Part shown: positions 1 to 7,389 of the stretch, piece by piece
Position numbering within the stretch: the stretch's first letter is position 1
Layout: each line of letters starts with the position of its first letter
Assembly (NCBI GenBank): GCA_046155505.1
Contig: JBJXFK010000162.1
Location: 1-14,826, forward strand
DNA length: 14,826 nucleotides
Reading direction: 5' to 3'
Origin: JBJXFK01 sp046155505
Lineage (GTDB): Bacteria; Planctomycetota; Phycisphaerae; UBA1845; Fen-1342
The notes under the pieces: model-generated
The model's input: only the letters and a program-made list of their open reading frames with translations
The model's database searches: none
What the model was told of the DNA's origin: nothing
Program-made: the position numbers and the translations under genes

Positions 1-875
1 CCATACCGGCACAGCACCTCATGTTCGCGAATATTCAACGGCTTGCCGACTTCGGCTTCGCTCAACCCATCGCCCAGCAGCACCACTTCATCGCCGACAC
101 TGTCCGCCGCGTCGAGACTGACGAAGCATGTGTTCATGCCCACTTCGAGCATCATCTGTCGCCGCCCGTTGACGAGCACCGGTGCCGATTGCAGGTGATT
201 GCTATATCCGCCCAGCATGATGCCCACCCGCCGCGACTCGAACCGCGTGTACCCCGCCGGCCCGCGCAGGTCACGCACGGCGACGATCCGCGAGCTGACC
301 CGCATCGCCCCGCGATAAAGCGACACACCGGGCCGCACGCCGTCGAGCCACGCCGACGGGTCGTGAATCAAACTGCTGCTCGCCGCCATGCGCCGCCCGA
401 CGCGGTCGCCACAAAGCTCGACCAGTTGTCGCACCTGCTCGATCGACGCCGCGTGCGTGTGATATTCCGGCTCCGACGCGCACGCCGCGATGCGGTCGAT
501 CTCGTCCGGCTCGCAGCCGAATCGCTGCATGCCGGTATCGATGTTCACCGCGATGGGCATGCCGCGAAATCGCTCGGCGTCGGCGATCAGACCGATGGTC
601 GGGCGCAATTTCAGTTCGCGATATTCGTGCGGCTCGCCGTCAGGCGGGCCGATGACGATGCCGCCGCGGCCCACCTCGCGTGCTTCGCTGGCGTAGAAAT
701 ACGCGAACTCGCTGACCACCGGCACGAGCGCATCGCAGACGCGCAGCGCGCCAAGGCCATATGCGTCGGCCTTTACCACCGCAATGACGGCGACACGCGT
801 GCGGCGGGCGATTTCCTCCGCCGACGCGCGCACCTTGTCGAGATCGATTTGTACCGTGATGTGCTTGGTTCGCAT
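1..875 (-). CDS. alr: Alanine racemase-like PLP enzyme, C-terminus cut by window start
   Basis: Likely a fold-type III PLP amino-acid racemase making D-alanine for peptidoglycan in the cytoplasm. The frame is open from the ATG at 873-875 to the window edge (291 codons). Visible landmarks are VVKADAYGLG (K35, the PLP lysine), NIDTGMQRFG (111-120), YHTHAAS (138-144), GVRPGVSLYRG (179-189), and GPAGY with Y209 at the place of the catalytic tyrosine. The start is supported by AAGGGA six bases upstream (882-887) and a stop shortly before it. The protein is odd: compared with remembered family sequences, the barrel segment from Lys to DTGM and the stretch from DTGM to the TH motif are both shorter than usual. 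The usual C-terminal GYADG and CMDQ motifs read GYSNHL and GMNTC. The full protein may be only about 305 residues against 360-380 for typical Alr. The family is secure, the substrate less so. Confidence 0.75.
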   Translation of the reverse strand, partial: MRTKHITVQIDLDKVRASAEEIARRTRVAVIAVVKADAYGLGALRVCDALVPVVSEFAYFYASEAREVGRGGIVIGPPDGEPHEYRELKLRPTIGLIADAERFRGMPIAVNIDTGMQRFGCEPDEIDRIAACASEPEYHTHAASIEQVRQLVELCGDRVGRRMAASSSLIHDPSAWLDGVRPGVSLYRGAMRVSSRIVAVRDLRGPAGYTRFESRRVGIMLGGYSNHLQSAPVLVNGRRQMMLEVGMNTCFVSLDAADSVGDEVVLLGDGLSEAEVGKPLNIREHEVLCRY

Positions 876-961
876 CGTGCGTCCCTTGCGAGATAGTTGG
901 TCAACAAAGTAGCGATCGGGCCTCCGTGCCCGAGCGCGTCAGCTCAGTCCTGAAGAGATCA

Positions 962-1038
962 AACACAGAGGCACAGAGGCACAGAGAAGACTGCTGAAAT
1001 CGTTTGCTTGATTCTCTGTGCCTCTGCGCCTCTGTGTT
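962..1038. repeat. 27-bp inverted repeat built of 8-bp CACAGAGG units
   Basis: Arms at 962-988 and 1012-1038 are complementary over 27 bp with one mismatch, around a 23-base loop. The left arm consists of three 8-bp units (CACAGAGG, CACAGAGG, CACAGAGA). In the minus-strand transcript the mismatch becomes a G-U wobble, so the RNA hairpin is essentially complete. It lies between two minus-strand genes, downstream of the 1129-2601 gene and upstream of the racemase. It has no T-tract, so a classical terminator is not favoured; a dispersed palindromic element that also shields RNA ends or attenuates readthrough is possible. I recall similar 'CTCTGTGCCTCTGTG' sequences in many environmental bacterial genomes, but could not search. 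Confidence 0.9.
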
Positions 1039-1128
1039 CGAATTTCTCCTGCATTCGTCGCAAAGCGAACACCGCCAACCTCAGAGGGTCGATCGCTACC
1101 GCGCGCTGCGCGACGCCGCCATCGCTCG

Positions 1129-2601
1129 TTATTTTGCGTCCAGCCGTTTCTTCGCCGCGTCGCGCTTTGCACCCAGCAGTTTCGTCGCCTCGGCTTCGCT
1201 GACCGCCTTCACCGTCACCTCGCCCGACTCGGCTCGCAGCAACGTTCCGAATTCATCGGTATACAGCAGTTGCACCGACTGCGAAAAACCGTCGCGCAGC
1301 TCGAACACGCGCGCCTTTTTCTTTTTGTCACCTTCCGGCAGCGGGCGCTCGTCCACGAATCGGATCGACTGCGTCAGCAGCGCTCGCGTCTCGGAGTTGT
1401 ACATCGAAAACGCATGCGCTTCGCCCGCCTTCTTGCCGAGCAGCGCCGGCAACAGCCGCCCCCACGCCAGCCCCAGGTACGCACCACCGGTTTTGATCGG
1501 CACACGCGGCTCGGGCAAACCGCTCGCGGCGCTCGTGCTCATGCTCGAAAAGAGCAGCTCGCCCTCGCGGATGCACTGGTCGCGCGTGGTGAGCGGCGGC
1601 AGCTTTTCGTCTGCGGGCACCGCTGATTGCCAGATTTCGAACATGTCCGTCGCGCCGTCAACGCTCGAGAACAAATCGAGCACGCTGTAACTGGCGCTTC
1701 CGTCGTCGCCGAATCGCCAAAGCGTCTCGCGCACCCGCACGCCGTCCTTGCCCTTTTCCTTGTAACGCGGGTCGTCGAGCGACTGCTTTTGTCGCACGAC
1801 CTGCCGCGTCATCAGTCCGATCGGCGTCGCGTTCAGGGTAATCACATAGTGCTTGGTCTTGTCCTCGGCCCGCAGCGTGCGTACGTCTTCCTGCAACTTC
1901 AACGCTTGCACATATTGCTTGCCGCGCTCGAGTGCGTCGGTGAGCGCGATTGCGGCTTGCGGATCGTAAAAGACCCGCAGCGTACCAATGATGTCGCGCA
2001 GCGGCACCGGCACCAGCTCAACGATGAACTCTTCGGCGGGCGGCGTCGCAATTTCGCCGCCCTTCCCCAGTCCGACTGAATGCACCAGCACCCAGTGCGT
2101 GCCCGTGTCGAACTGCACGCAATAATAAACCGTGCGCCAGCGATCCAGCCCGTCGCGCGACTCGGCCAGCACATATGCCGCGGGCAGCTTGCTCTCGCGA
2201 TTCGGCGTCGACACCGCCCACACCAGCCCCGGCACCTGCCCGAGCTGCTGCACAAACGCTTCGACCCATTCGCCAAACGCCGCCTGTCGCACCGCCCGAA
2301 AGGCGAGAACCTGAATCGTCTGCAACCCGTCCGGCGACACGCCGCGAATCAGCCCGACCGAACCGCCCGGCCCGAAAAACCCGGTGCGGTCATAGCGCCA
2401 CCCGGTCGGCACACGCAGTTCGTATCCCAGGTTGTTATCGACAAACGGAATCGTCGCCGCGTCCGTCGCTGCTGCGGTTTGCGCGGTTGCGTCGGTCGGT
2501 TTTTCTGGCTGTGCGGGTGTCGATTGACCGACCGCCGCGCTAGTAGCCAGCACGCACGCAATGACGCTGATCCACCTGCCTACCGCTCCGAGCGCGTGCA
2601 T
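1129..2601 (-). CDS. Secreted or periplasmic protein of unknown function
   Basis: A 490-residue protein I do not recognise. The N-terminus has a signal peptide shape: a basic residue at R9, a hydrophobic core (about 10-23) and a likely signal peptidase I site near SAAVGQ (21-26). An Ala/Thr/Gln/Pro-rich linker follows to about residue 50. The mature part begins FVDNNLGYELRVPTGWRYD (53-71), an aromatic VP-x-GW pattern seen in several exported beta-sandwich proteins. The rest is mixed alpha/beta, with a Lys/Arg-rich C-terminus. There is no transmembrane anchor beyond the signal and no metal or catalytic motif that I can name. The ATG at 2599-2601 has AGGG eight bases upstream (2610-2613). It is divergent from the large fusion gene across a 131-base spacer that could hold both promoters. 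It does not appear to be an enzyme from a known family. Confidence 0.85.
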   Translation of the reverse strand: MHALGAVGRWISVIACVLATSAAVGQSTPAQPEKPTDATAQTAAATDAATIPFVDNNLGYELRVPTGWRYDRTGFFGPGGSVGLIRGVSPDGLQTIQVLAFRAVRQAAFGEWVEAFVQQLGQVPGLVWAVSTPNRESKLPAAYVLAESRDGLDRWRTVYYCVQFDTGTHWVLVHSVGLGKGGEIATPPAEEFIVELVPVPLRDIIGTLRVFYDPQAAIALTDALERGKQYVQALKLQEDVRTLRAEDKTKHYVITLNATPIGLMTRQVVRQKQSLDDPRYKEKGKDGVRVRETLWRFGDDGSASYSVLDLFSSVDGATDMFEIWQSAVPADEKLPPLTTRDQCIREGELLFSSMSTSAASGLPEPRVPIKTGGAYLGLAWGRLLPALLGKKAGEAHAFSMYNSETRALLTQSIRFVDERPLPEGDKKKKARVFELRDGFSQSVQLLYTDEFGTLLRAESGEVTVKAVSEAEATKLLGAKRDAAKKRLDAK

Positions 2602-2732
2602 TCGACCGACCCTGCCTTTCGAGCCGTAGCTTCATCGCATCGCCGCGCGGCGTCAAACGCGAACGACCCGGACCGCGCCAACGCGCGCGGCCTATGCGAC
2701 TGCGCGGCTTCGCATACCATACGCCGCTACAC

Positions 2733-5700
2733 ATGAACCGCTCCGCGACCCGCTACTCGCTGCTGCTGATCTTCCTGCTCTCGGGCGCGACCGGGCTGGT
2801 CTATCAGCTCGTCTGGGTGCGCATGCTCACGCTCGTTTTCGGCGGCACCACCTACGCTATCACGACCGTGCTCGTAGCGTTCATGGGCGGCCTGGGTCTC
2901 GGCAGCTTCATCGCCGGCAAAATTGCCCCGCGCGTCGCCGCGCCTGGACGAGCCTACGGCTGGCTCGAAATCGCGATCGGTGCGTACGCGCTCGCTGTGC
3001 CGCTGCTATTTCAACTGGTCGAGCCGCTGTATCGGGCGATGTACAGCGTCGTCGGCGATGCACCGTTTTGGCTAACCGCGGCGCGATTTCTGGTCGGTGC
3101 GCTCTTTCTGATCCTGCCCACGACCGCGATGGGCGCGACGCTGCCGCTGCTCGTCCAATACATCGGCGGAAAAGACGAGCGCGTCGGTCGATCCGTCGGC
3201 ACGCTGTATGGCATCAACACACTCGGCGCGTTCGGCGGCACGATCCTCGCCGGGTTTTGGCTGATTCCGACGCTCGGCGTCGCCGCAACCACCTGGACAA
3301 CGTCGCTGGCCAATCTGCTGCTCGGCAGCGCCGCAATCGCACTCTTTCGCGGCCCGCGCCTCGACCCCGCCGCCCCCGCTGTACCACGAACCGCAGCGGT
3401 AGCAAATTCGGTCGCCGCACAATCGCCGCCCGCGCTCGCCACCGACAATCGCGACGCCATCCGCACCGCGGTCCTCGCCACATTCGCAATCTCCGGCTTC
3501 TGCTCGATGGTCTATCAAATCGCCTGGACCCGCGCACTCGTCATGTGCTTCGGCAGCACGACGTATTCATTTACCTGCATCCTCGCCGCGTTCATTCTCG
3601 GCTTGGCGATCGGCAGCCTCGTCGTCGCGCGTTTTCTCGATCGCGCCGCTCGACCCGCGCGCATCGCCGGATGGCTGCAACTCGCGATCGGCCTGTCGGC
3701 GGTATGCATCGCCCCGCTTTACGACACCATTCCGCTGCTCGTCTATCAATGGGTCGGTCAGCTCTCGGGCAATTACTCGGCGCTCATCGGCCTGCAATTC
3801 GCCATCATCATCGCGGTCACATTTGTGCCGACCGCCATGATGGGCGCGCTCTTCCCGCTCGTCACACGCACGCTCGCCGCCACCGCCGACGACGCCGCAG
3901 CCGCCACCGGCCGCGCCTATGGCATCAACACCATCGGCACGATTTGCGGCGCGTTCATCGCCGGCTTTGTGCTCATTCGCGGCGAAGTGCTCGGCGCGCT
4001 CTGGTCGATCAACCTCGCCGCCGTCATGAACGCCCTGCTCGGCGTGTGGCTGATTCGCGCCACCGGCGTGCGTAGTGAACCCATTCAGCACGGCCCGCTG
4101 CCCGCGATGGGCGGCCTCGCCGCAGTCGTGCTCGCGGCGACCATGTTCGGCTCGTGGGACATCGACACGCTCGCTACCGGCTCGTTCCGCCCCGGCAACG
4201 ACCCCGTCGCCCGAAAACGCGAGTTTGAAACCAAGTATTACGCCGACGGCGTCGACACCACCGTCTCAATCGTGCAGAGCCGCACGCAGCCGCACCTGAT
4301 CGCGCTCACGGTCAACGGCAAGCCCGACGCATCGACCGTCATCACCGACATGCACACGCAACTCCTGCTTGCGCACATCCCGACGATGATCACGCCGCGA
4401 CTGGAAAACGCCTGCATGATCGGCCTGGGCTCGGGCATCTCGCTAGGCGCACTCAGTCGCTATCAGGAATTCAAGCAGATCGATTGCGTCGAGCTGTGCG
4501 AAGAGGTCGTGCTCGCCTCGAACGCGTTCACGTCGCAAAACCACGACGTGCTGCTCACCGACCCGCGTGTGCGCATGCTCACAGCCGATGGGCGCAATCA
4601 CCTGCTGCTCACCGAGCAGCGCTACAGCGTCATCCTGTCGCAGCCCTCGAATCCCTGGATCGCGGGCGTTTCCAACCTATTCACGCGCGAGTTTTTCGAA
4701 CTGTGCAAAAGCCGCCTGCAACCCGACGGCACGCTTGCCGTCTGGATGCAAAGCTACGCGCTCACGTTTGAAAATTTCCAGATGGTCGTGCGCACCTTGC
4801 GGGCCAGCTTCCCGCAAGTCGAAATTTGGCAGACGCACGAGTCCGACGTGATACTCACCGCGCGCAGCGCGCCCGCCCGCATGTCGCTCGATGTCATGCT
4901 GCCGCGCTTCTACCACGCGCCGGTGCAGACCGATGTCTATCGCATCGGCATGCAGCATCTCGGGCGCGTGCTCGGCTGCTGCCTGATCGGCGGCAAATCG
5001 ATCGACACCTGGCTGCAAGCCGGGCCGATTCACACCGACGACAACGCGATTCTCGAATTCGACGCGCCGCGCAATCTCTACCTGCCGCCCGACAACCGCA
5101 TCGCCGAGTCGCTCATCTCGATCGCAAGCGACCCGCTGCCGCTCGTCGTCGACATCGAGCGGGCCACCACGCCGCAGCAACGCCGCATCATCCAGCAAGC
5201 CGCCGACGCGCGCGAGGCGCGGCGTCTGCTCAACGCGGCGACGATCGCCAGAAACATGGGCGCGACCGAAGACGAGCAGGCCGAAATTCTGCTTCAGGCT
5301 CACCAGCGCGACCCCGGCAGCCTGCTCATCGCACTTCGCACCCTGGAATGCGTCGATCGCCTCGCCATCGCCACAGCGCTCAACGTGCCCGCTGCCCGCC
5401 GCGATGAATTGGTGCGGCATATGCACGACATCCGCCTGCCGACGTTCACGTATCCGAACGTCATCCCGGTCATGGAAGTGCCCGATTTTCTCTTCAGCCG
5501 CGCGACCGACGAGCTTGCCCGCGGCCTGCGCGCCCACGCACTGGCGTCGCTCACCGACGCGCTGTCGATCAACCCGGACCGCATGGACGTGCTGCTGCAA
5601 CTCGTCAACGTCACGGCCCTCGACGATCGCCCGGCGGCGCTCGCGCTGCTCGACACCGCAGTCGCCGAGTCGCGGCTCACGCGGGAACAAATCGCAACCG

Positions 5701-5837
5701 CCGAGCCGCTGACCGATCTTCGCATCTCCGCCGAATTCGCCGCATGGGCCAGACAGCCTGCATCGCAACCGACATCCGCTGCCGCGCCAAAGCCGGCCAG
5801 CACGCCTGCGAACGGCGATTCATCGGAGAAGCGATGA
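2733..5837 (+). CDS. Multi-pass membrane protein fused to a spermidine-synthase-like domain and TPR-like tail
   Basis: A 1034-residue inner-membrane protein in three parts. Residues about 10-480 are hydrophobic, transporter-like, and clearly duplicated: SGATGLVYQ at 17 matches SGFCSMVYQ at 254, PTTAMGATLP at 129 matches PTAMMGALFP at 366, and GINTLG at 160 matches GINTIG at 397. Residues about 500-740 resemble the Rossmann domain of spermidine synthases: GLGSG at 564-568, then VELCEE, ADGRNHLLL, and SQPSNPWIAGVSNLFTREFF from 636. The catalytic Asp of true aminopropyltransferases (a D-x-x-D-P pattern) is absent here, so polyamine synthesis is doubtful. The C-terminal region (about 800-1000) is helical and TPR-like, ending in a Pro/Ala-rich tail. 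I chose ATG 2733 because the typical hydrophobic N-terminus begins there; an in-frame ATG at 2694 would add 13 residues. Neither start has a clear Shine-Dalgarno. The stop overlaps the next gene by ATGA. The substrate is unknown. Confidence 0.85.
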   Translation: MNRSATRYSLLLIFLLSGATGLVYQLVWVRMLTLVFGGTTYAITTVLVAFMGGLGLGSFIAGKIAPRVAAPGRAYGWLEIAIGAYALAVPLLFQLVEPLYRAMYSVVGDAPFWLTAARFLVGALFLILPTTAMGATLPLLVQYIGGKDERVGRSVGTLYGINTLGAFGGTILAGFWLIPTLGVAATTWTTSLANLLLGSAAIALFRGPRLDPAAPAVPRTAAVANSVAAQSPPALATDNRDAIRTAVLATFAISGFCSMVYQIAWTRALVMCFGSTTYSFTCILAAFILGLAIGSLVVARFLDRAARPARIAGWLQLAIGLSAVCIAPLYDTIPLLVYQWVGQLSGNYSALIGLQFAIIIAVTFVPTAMMGALFPLVTRTLAATADDAAAATGRAYGINTIGTICGAFIAGFVLIRGEVLGALWSINLAAVMNALLGVWLIRATGVRSEPIQHGPLPAMGGLAAVVLAATMFGSWDIDTLATGSFRPGNDPVARKREFETKYYADGVDTTVSIVQSRTQPHLIALTVNGKPDASTVITDMHTQLLLAHIPTMITPRLENACMIGLGSGISLGALSRYQEFKQIDCVELCEEVVLASNAFTSQNHDVLLTDPRVRMLTADGRNHLLLTEQRYSVILSQPSNPWIAGVSNLFTREFFELCKSRLQPDGTLAVWMQSYALTFENFQMVVRTLRASFPQVEIWQTHESDVILTARSAPARMSLDVMLPRFYHAPVQTDVYRIGMQHLGRVLGCCLIGGKSIDTWLQAGPIHTDDNAILEFDAPRNLYLPPDNRIAESLISIASDPLPLVVDIERATTPQQRRIIQQAADAREARRLLNAATIARNMGATEDEQAEILLQAHQRDPGSLLIALRTLECVDRLAIATALNVPAARRDELVRHMHDIRLPTFTYPNVIPVMEVPDFLFSRATDELARGLRAHALASLTDALSINPDRMDVLLQLVNVTALDDRPAALALLDTAVAESRLTREQIATAEPLTDLRISAEFAAWARQPASQPTSAAAPKPASTPANGDSSEKR

Positions 5838-6796
5838 GCCGCAAAGTGATTGCATCCGCACGCATCCTCCCGCCGATGCTGATCGGCATGGTCCATGTGC
5901 CCGCGTTGCCGGCCACACCCGCGGCGCGCCTTTCCATCGCCGAGATCATCGACATCGCCTGTTACGAAGCCCATTTTCTCGAATCGATCGGCTTCGACGC
6001 CATCCTGATCGAGAACATGCACGACGCGCCGTACCTCTATCAAACCATCGGCCCTGAGATCACCGCCGCCATGACCGCCATCTGTGCGCGCGTCCGCGCC
6101 GCGGTGAAGATCGAGCTTGGCGTGCAGGTGCTCGCCGCTTGCAACCGCGAAGCGCTCGCCGTCGCGCTCGCGAGCAATCTGAACTTCATCCGCGCCGAGA
6201 ATTTCGCCTTCGCCCACGTGGCCGACGAGGGCCTCATGCCTACCGCCGACGCCGGCCCGCTGCTGCGCTATCGCCGACAGATCGGGGCCGATCACATTCG
6301 CATCTACGCCGACGTGAAGAAAAAACACGCCGCCCACGCGATCACCGGCGACGTGTCGCTCGATGACGCGGTTCATGGTGCGATTTTCTGCGGTGCCGAC
6401 GGCGTCATCATTACCGGCAGCGCCACCGGCAAAGCCGCCGCCCCCGCCGATGTCGCCGCCGCCAATCGCGCGGGCGCGCCGCGCGTGCTGGTCGGCTCGG
6501 GCATCACCGCCGCGAACCTGCATCAATATTGGCCGATCGCCGACGGCTTCATCGTCGGCTCGTCGCTCAAATTTGATGGCGACTGGCGGAATGACATCGA
6601 CGCTTCACGCGCTGCGGAGTTGGTCGCCCGGGCACGTGAACTCAGTGGGACAAATTTGCAACCTGTCAGTGGGACAGGTTTGCAACCAGTCTCACCGACC
6701 GTCCCTCAAAAAGGGCGCAGGGCGCAGGGCGCGGGGCGCACACCGCCGCACAATTCCCGCTCACGCAAGCGGCCCGGCAAACGCGGTGCATCATGA
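5834..6796 (+). CDS. BtpA/SgcQ-family TIM-barrel protein with repeat-derived C-terminal tail
   Basis: A 320-residue cytoplasmic protein of the BtpA family, predicted (beta/alpha)8 barrels. In cyanobacteria BtpA is linked to photosystem I stability, but the biochemical role in non-photosynthetic bacteria is not established. Family signatures seen are LIGMVHVPALP near the N-terminus, FDAILIENMHDAPY, ELGVQVLAA, FIRAENFAFAHVADEG, DVKKKHAAHAIT and GADGVIITGSATGKAA. The ATG at 5834 overlaps the stop of the preceding gene (ATGA) and has GGAG at 5825-5828, five bases upstream; longer in-frame starts within that gene are unlikely. The family fold ends near residue 269. The last 51 residues are encoded by a 24-bp direct repeat and a heptamer array and end in a basic Arg/Lys-rich stretch, so they look like captured spacer DNA. 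The stop overlaps the tdk start (ATGA), suggesting translational coupling. Confidence 0.88.
   Translation: MSRKVIASARILPPMLIGMVHVPALPATPAARLSIAEIIDIACYEAHFLESIGFDAILIENMHDAPYLYQTIGPEITAAMTAICARVRAAVKIELGVQVLAACNREALAVALASNLNFIRAENFAFAHVADEGLMPTADAGPLLRYRRQIGADHIRIYADVKKKHAAHAITGDVSLDDAVHGAIFCGADGVIITGSATGKAAAPADVAAANRAGAPRVLVGSGITAANLHQYWPIADGFIVGSSLKFDGDWRNDIDASRAAELVARARELSGTNLQPVSGTGLQPVSPTVPQKGRRAQGAGRTPPHNSRSRKRPGKRGAS
6643..6690. repeat. Two tandem 24-bp repeats inside the BtpA-family gene
   Basis: Copies at 6643-6666 and 6667-6690 share CAGTGGGACA, TTTGCAACC and a final GT, with three differences. Because 24 is a multiple of three they encode two similar octapeptides, SGTNLQPV and SGTGLQPV, just after the conserved barrel ends. 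The TTGCAACCTGT of copy one is also nearly the reverse complement of ACAGGTTTGCAA in copy two, so the pair can fold back on itself. The position at the domain boundary suggests an inserted dispersed element rather than an ancestral part of the protein. Confidence 0.85.
6713..6740. repeat. Heptamer tandem array (four GGGCGCA units)
   Basis: Four contiguous 7-bp units read GGGCGCA, GGGCGCA, GGGCGCG, GGGCGCA. They lie within the C-terminal tail of the BtpA-family gene, 22 bases after the 24-bp repeats. A 7-bp period is not a multiple of three, so unit gain or loss would change the tail's frame and the stop that overlaps tdk. The form resembles the heptanucleotide short tandem repeats known from cyanobacteria; any relationship is inference. 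Confidence 0.85.
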
Positions 6797-7347
6797 ATCG
6801 CGGCACGCTCACCGTCATTTGCGGCTGCATGTTCGCCGGCAAGACCTCGCGGCTGATCGAACTGCTGACCGACGCGCGCGATCGCGGTCGCCGCGCGATC
6901 GCGATCAAGCACTCGCTCGACGCGCGCTACGACCGGACCGATCTGGCCACGCATGACGGGCGACACTTTCCGGCCCGCACCGCCGCGACCGCCGAGCAAC
7001 TCATCGCGCTGACCGCCGACTTCGACGTAATCGGCATCGACGAAGCCCAGTTCTTCGGCCCGCCGCTCATCGACGCCGTGAAAACCATGCGCGACGCGGG
7101 CCGCGAGCTCTTCGCCTCGGGCATTGACTATGACACATGGGGTCGCCCGTTCGATCCGTTTCCAGAGCTTTTGCACTTGGCCGACGAAACCGACATTCTC
7201 ACCATTCCCTGCGCCCGTTGCGGCAAGCCCGCCCGCATGAACCAGCGCCTTACGCCGGTCATCGACGGCAACCTCATCGGCGGTCCCGGCGACTATGAGC
7301 CGCGCTGCCCGGCGTGCTTTGTCCCGCTCGCACAGGCAGTGAGTTGA
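6793..7347 (+). CDS. tdk: Thymidine kinase (type II, zinc-binding)
   Basis: ATP-dependent phosphorylation of thymidine to dTMP in pyrimidine salvage; cytoplasmic, and tetrameric in known homologues. The 184-residue length is normal. The Walker A motif is GCMFAGKT (11-18); family members more often have GPMFSGKS or GPMFSGKT. DEAQFF at 83-88 supplies the catalytic Glu84. GIDYDTWGRPFDPFPELL, in the middle of the protein, corresponds to the segment shaping the nucleoside pocket. Four cysteines, C140/C143 and C172/C175, form the structural zinc site. The start ATG overlaps the preceding stop as ATGA, so expression probably depends on translation of the BtpA-family gene. The gene converges on kbl with a 42-base spacer. 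I see no truncation or missing essential residue. Confidence 0.95.
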   Translation: MNRGTLTVICGCMFAGKTSRLIELLTDARDRGRRAIAIKHSLDARYDRTDLATHDGRHFPARTAATAEQLIALTADFDVIGIDEAQFFGPPLIDAVKTMRDAGRELFASGIDYDTWGRPFDPFPELLHLADETDILTIPCARCGKPARMNQRLTPVIDGNLIGGPGDYEPRCPACFVPLAQAVS

Positions 7348-7359
7348 GCGCCCGGAAGC

Positions 7360-7376
7360 GTGCGTCACCCGCGCAC
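7360..7376. terminator. Weak hairpin between convergent tdk and kbl
   Basis: GTGCG (7360-7364) can pair with CGCAC (7372-7376) around a seven-base loop, in the 42-base spacer where the two genes converge. Neither strand has a T-tract, so it is at best a weak bidirectional stop or an RNA 3'-end barrier. Confidence 0.2.
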
Positions 7377-7389
7377 TCGACGATCACGT

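Noticed and set aside
21..896. Plus-strand open frame of 291 codons at the window start
   Set aside because: The minus strand encodes a recognisable racemase over the same bases, including the PLP lysine motif.
4677..6526. Overlapping minus-strand open frames opposite the fusion and BtpA genes
   Set aside because: Composition is Arg/Asp/Gly/Val-rich and repetitive, and the plus-strand products carry the recognisable domains.
6643..6740. CRISPR-like array
   Set aside because: Only two adjacent 24-bp copies without spacers plus a heptamer run; no cas genes and no repeat-spacer regularity.
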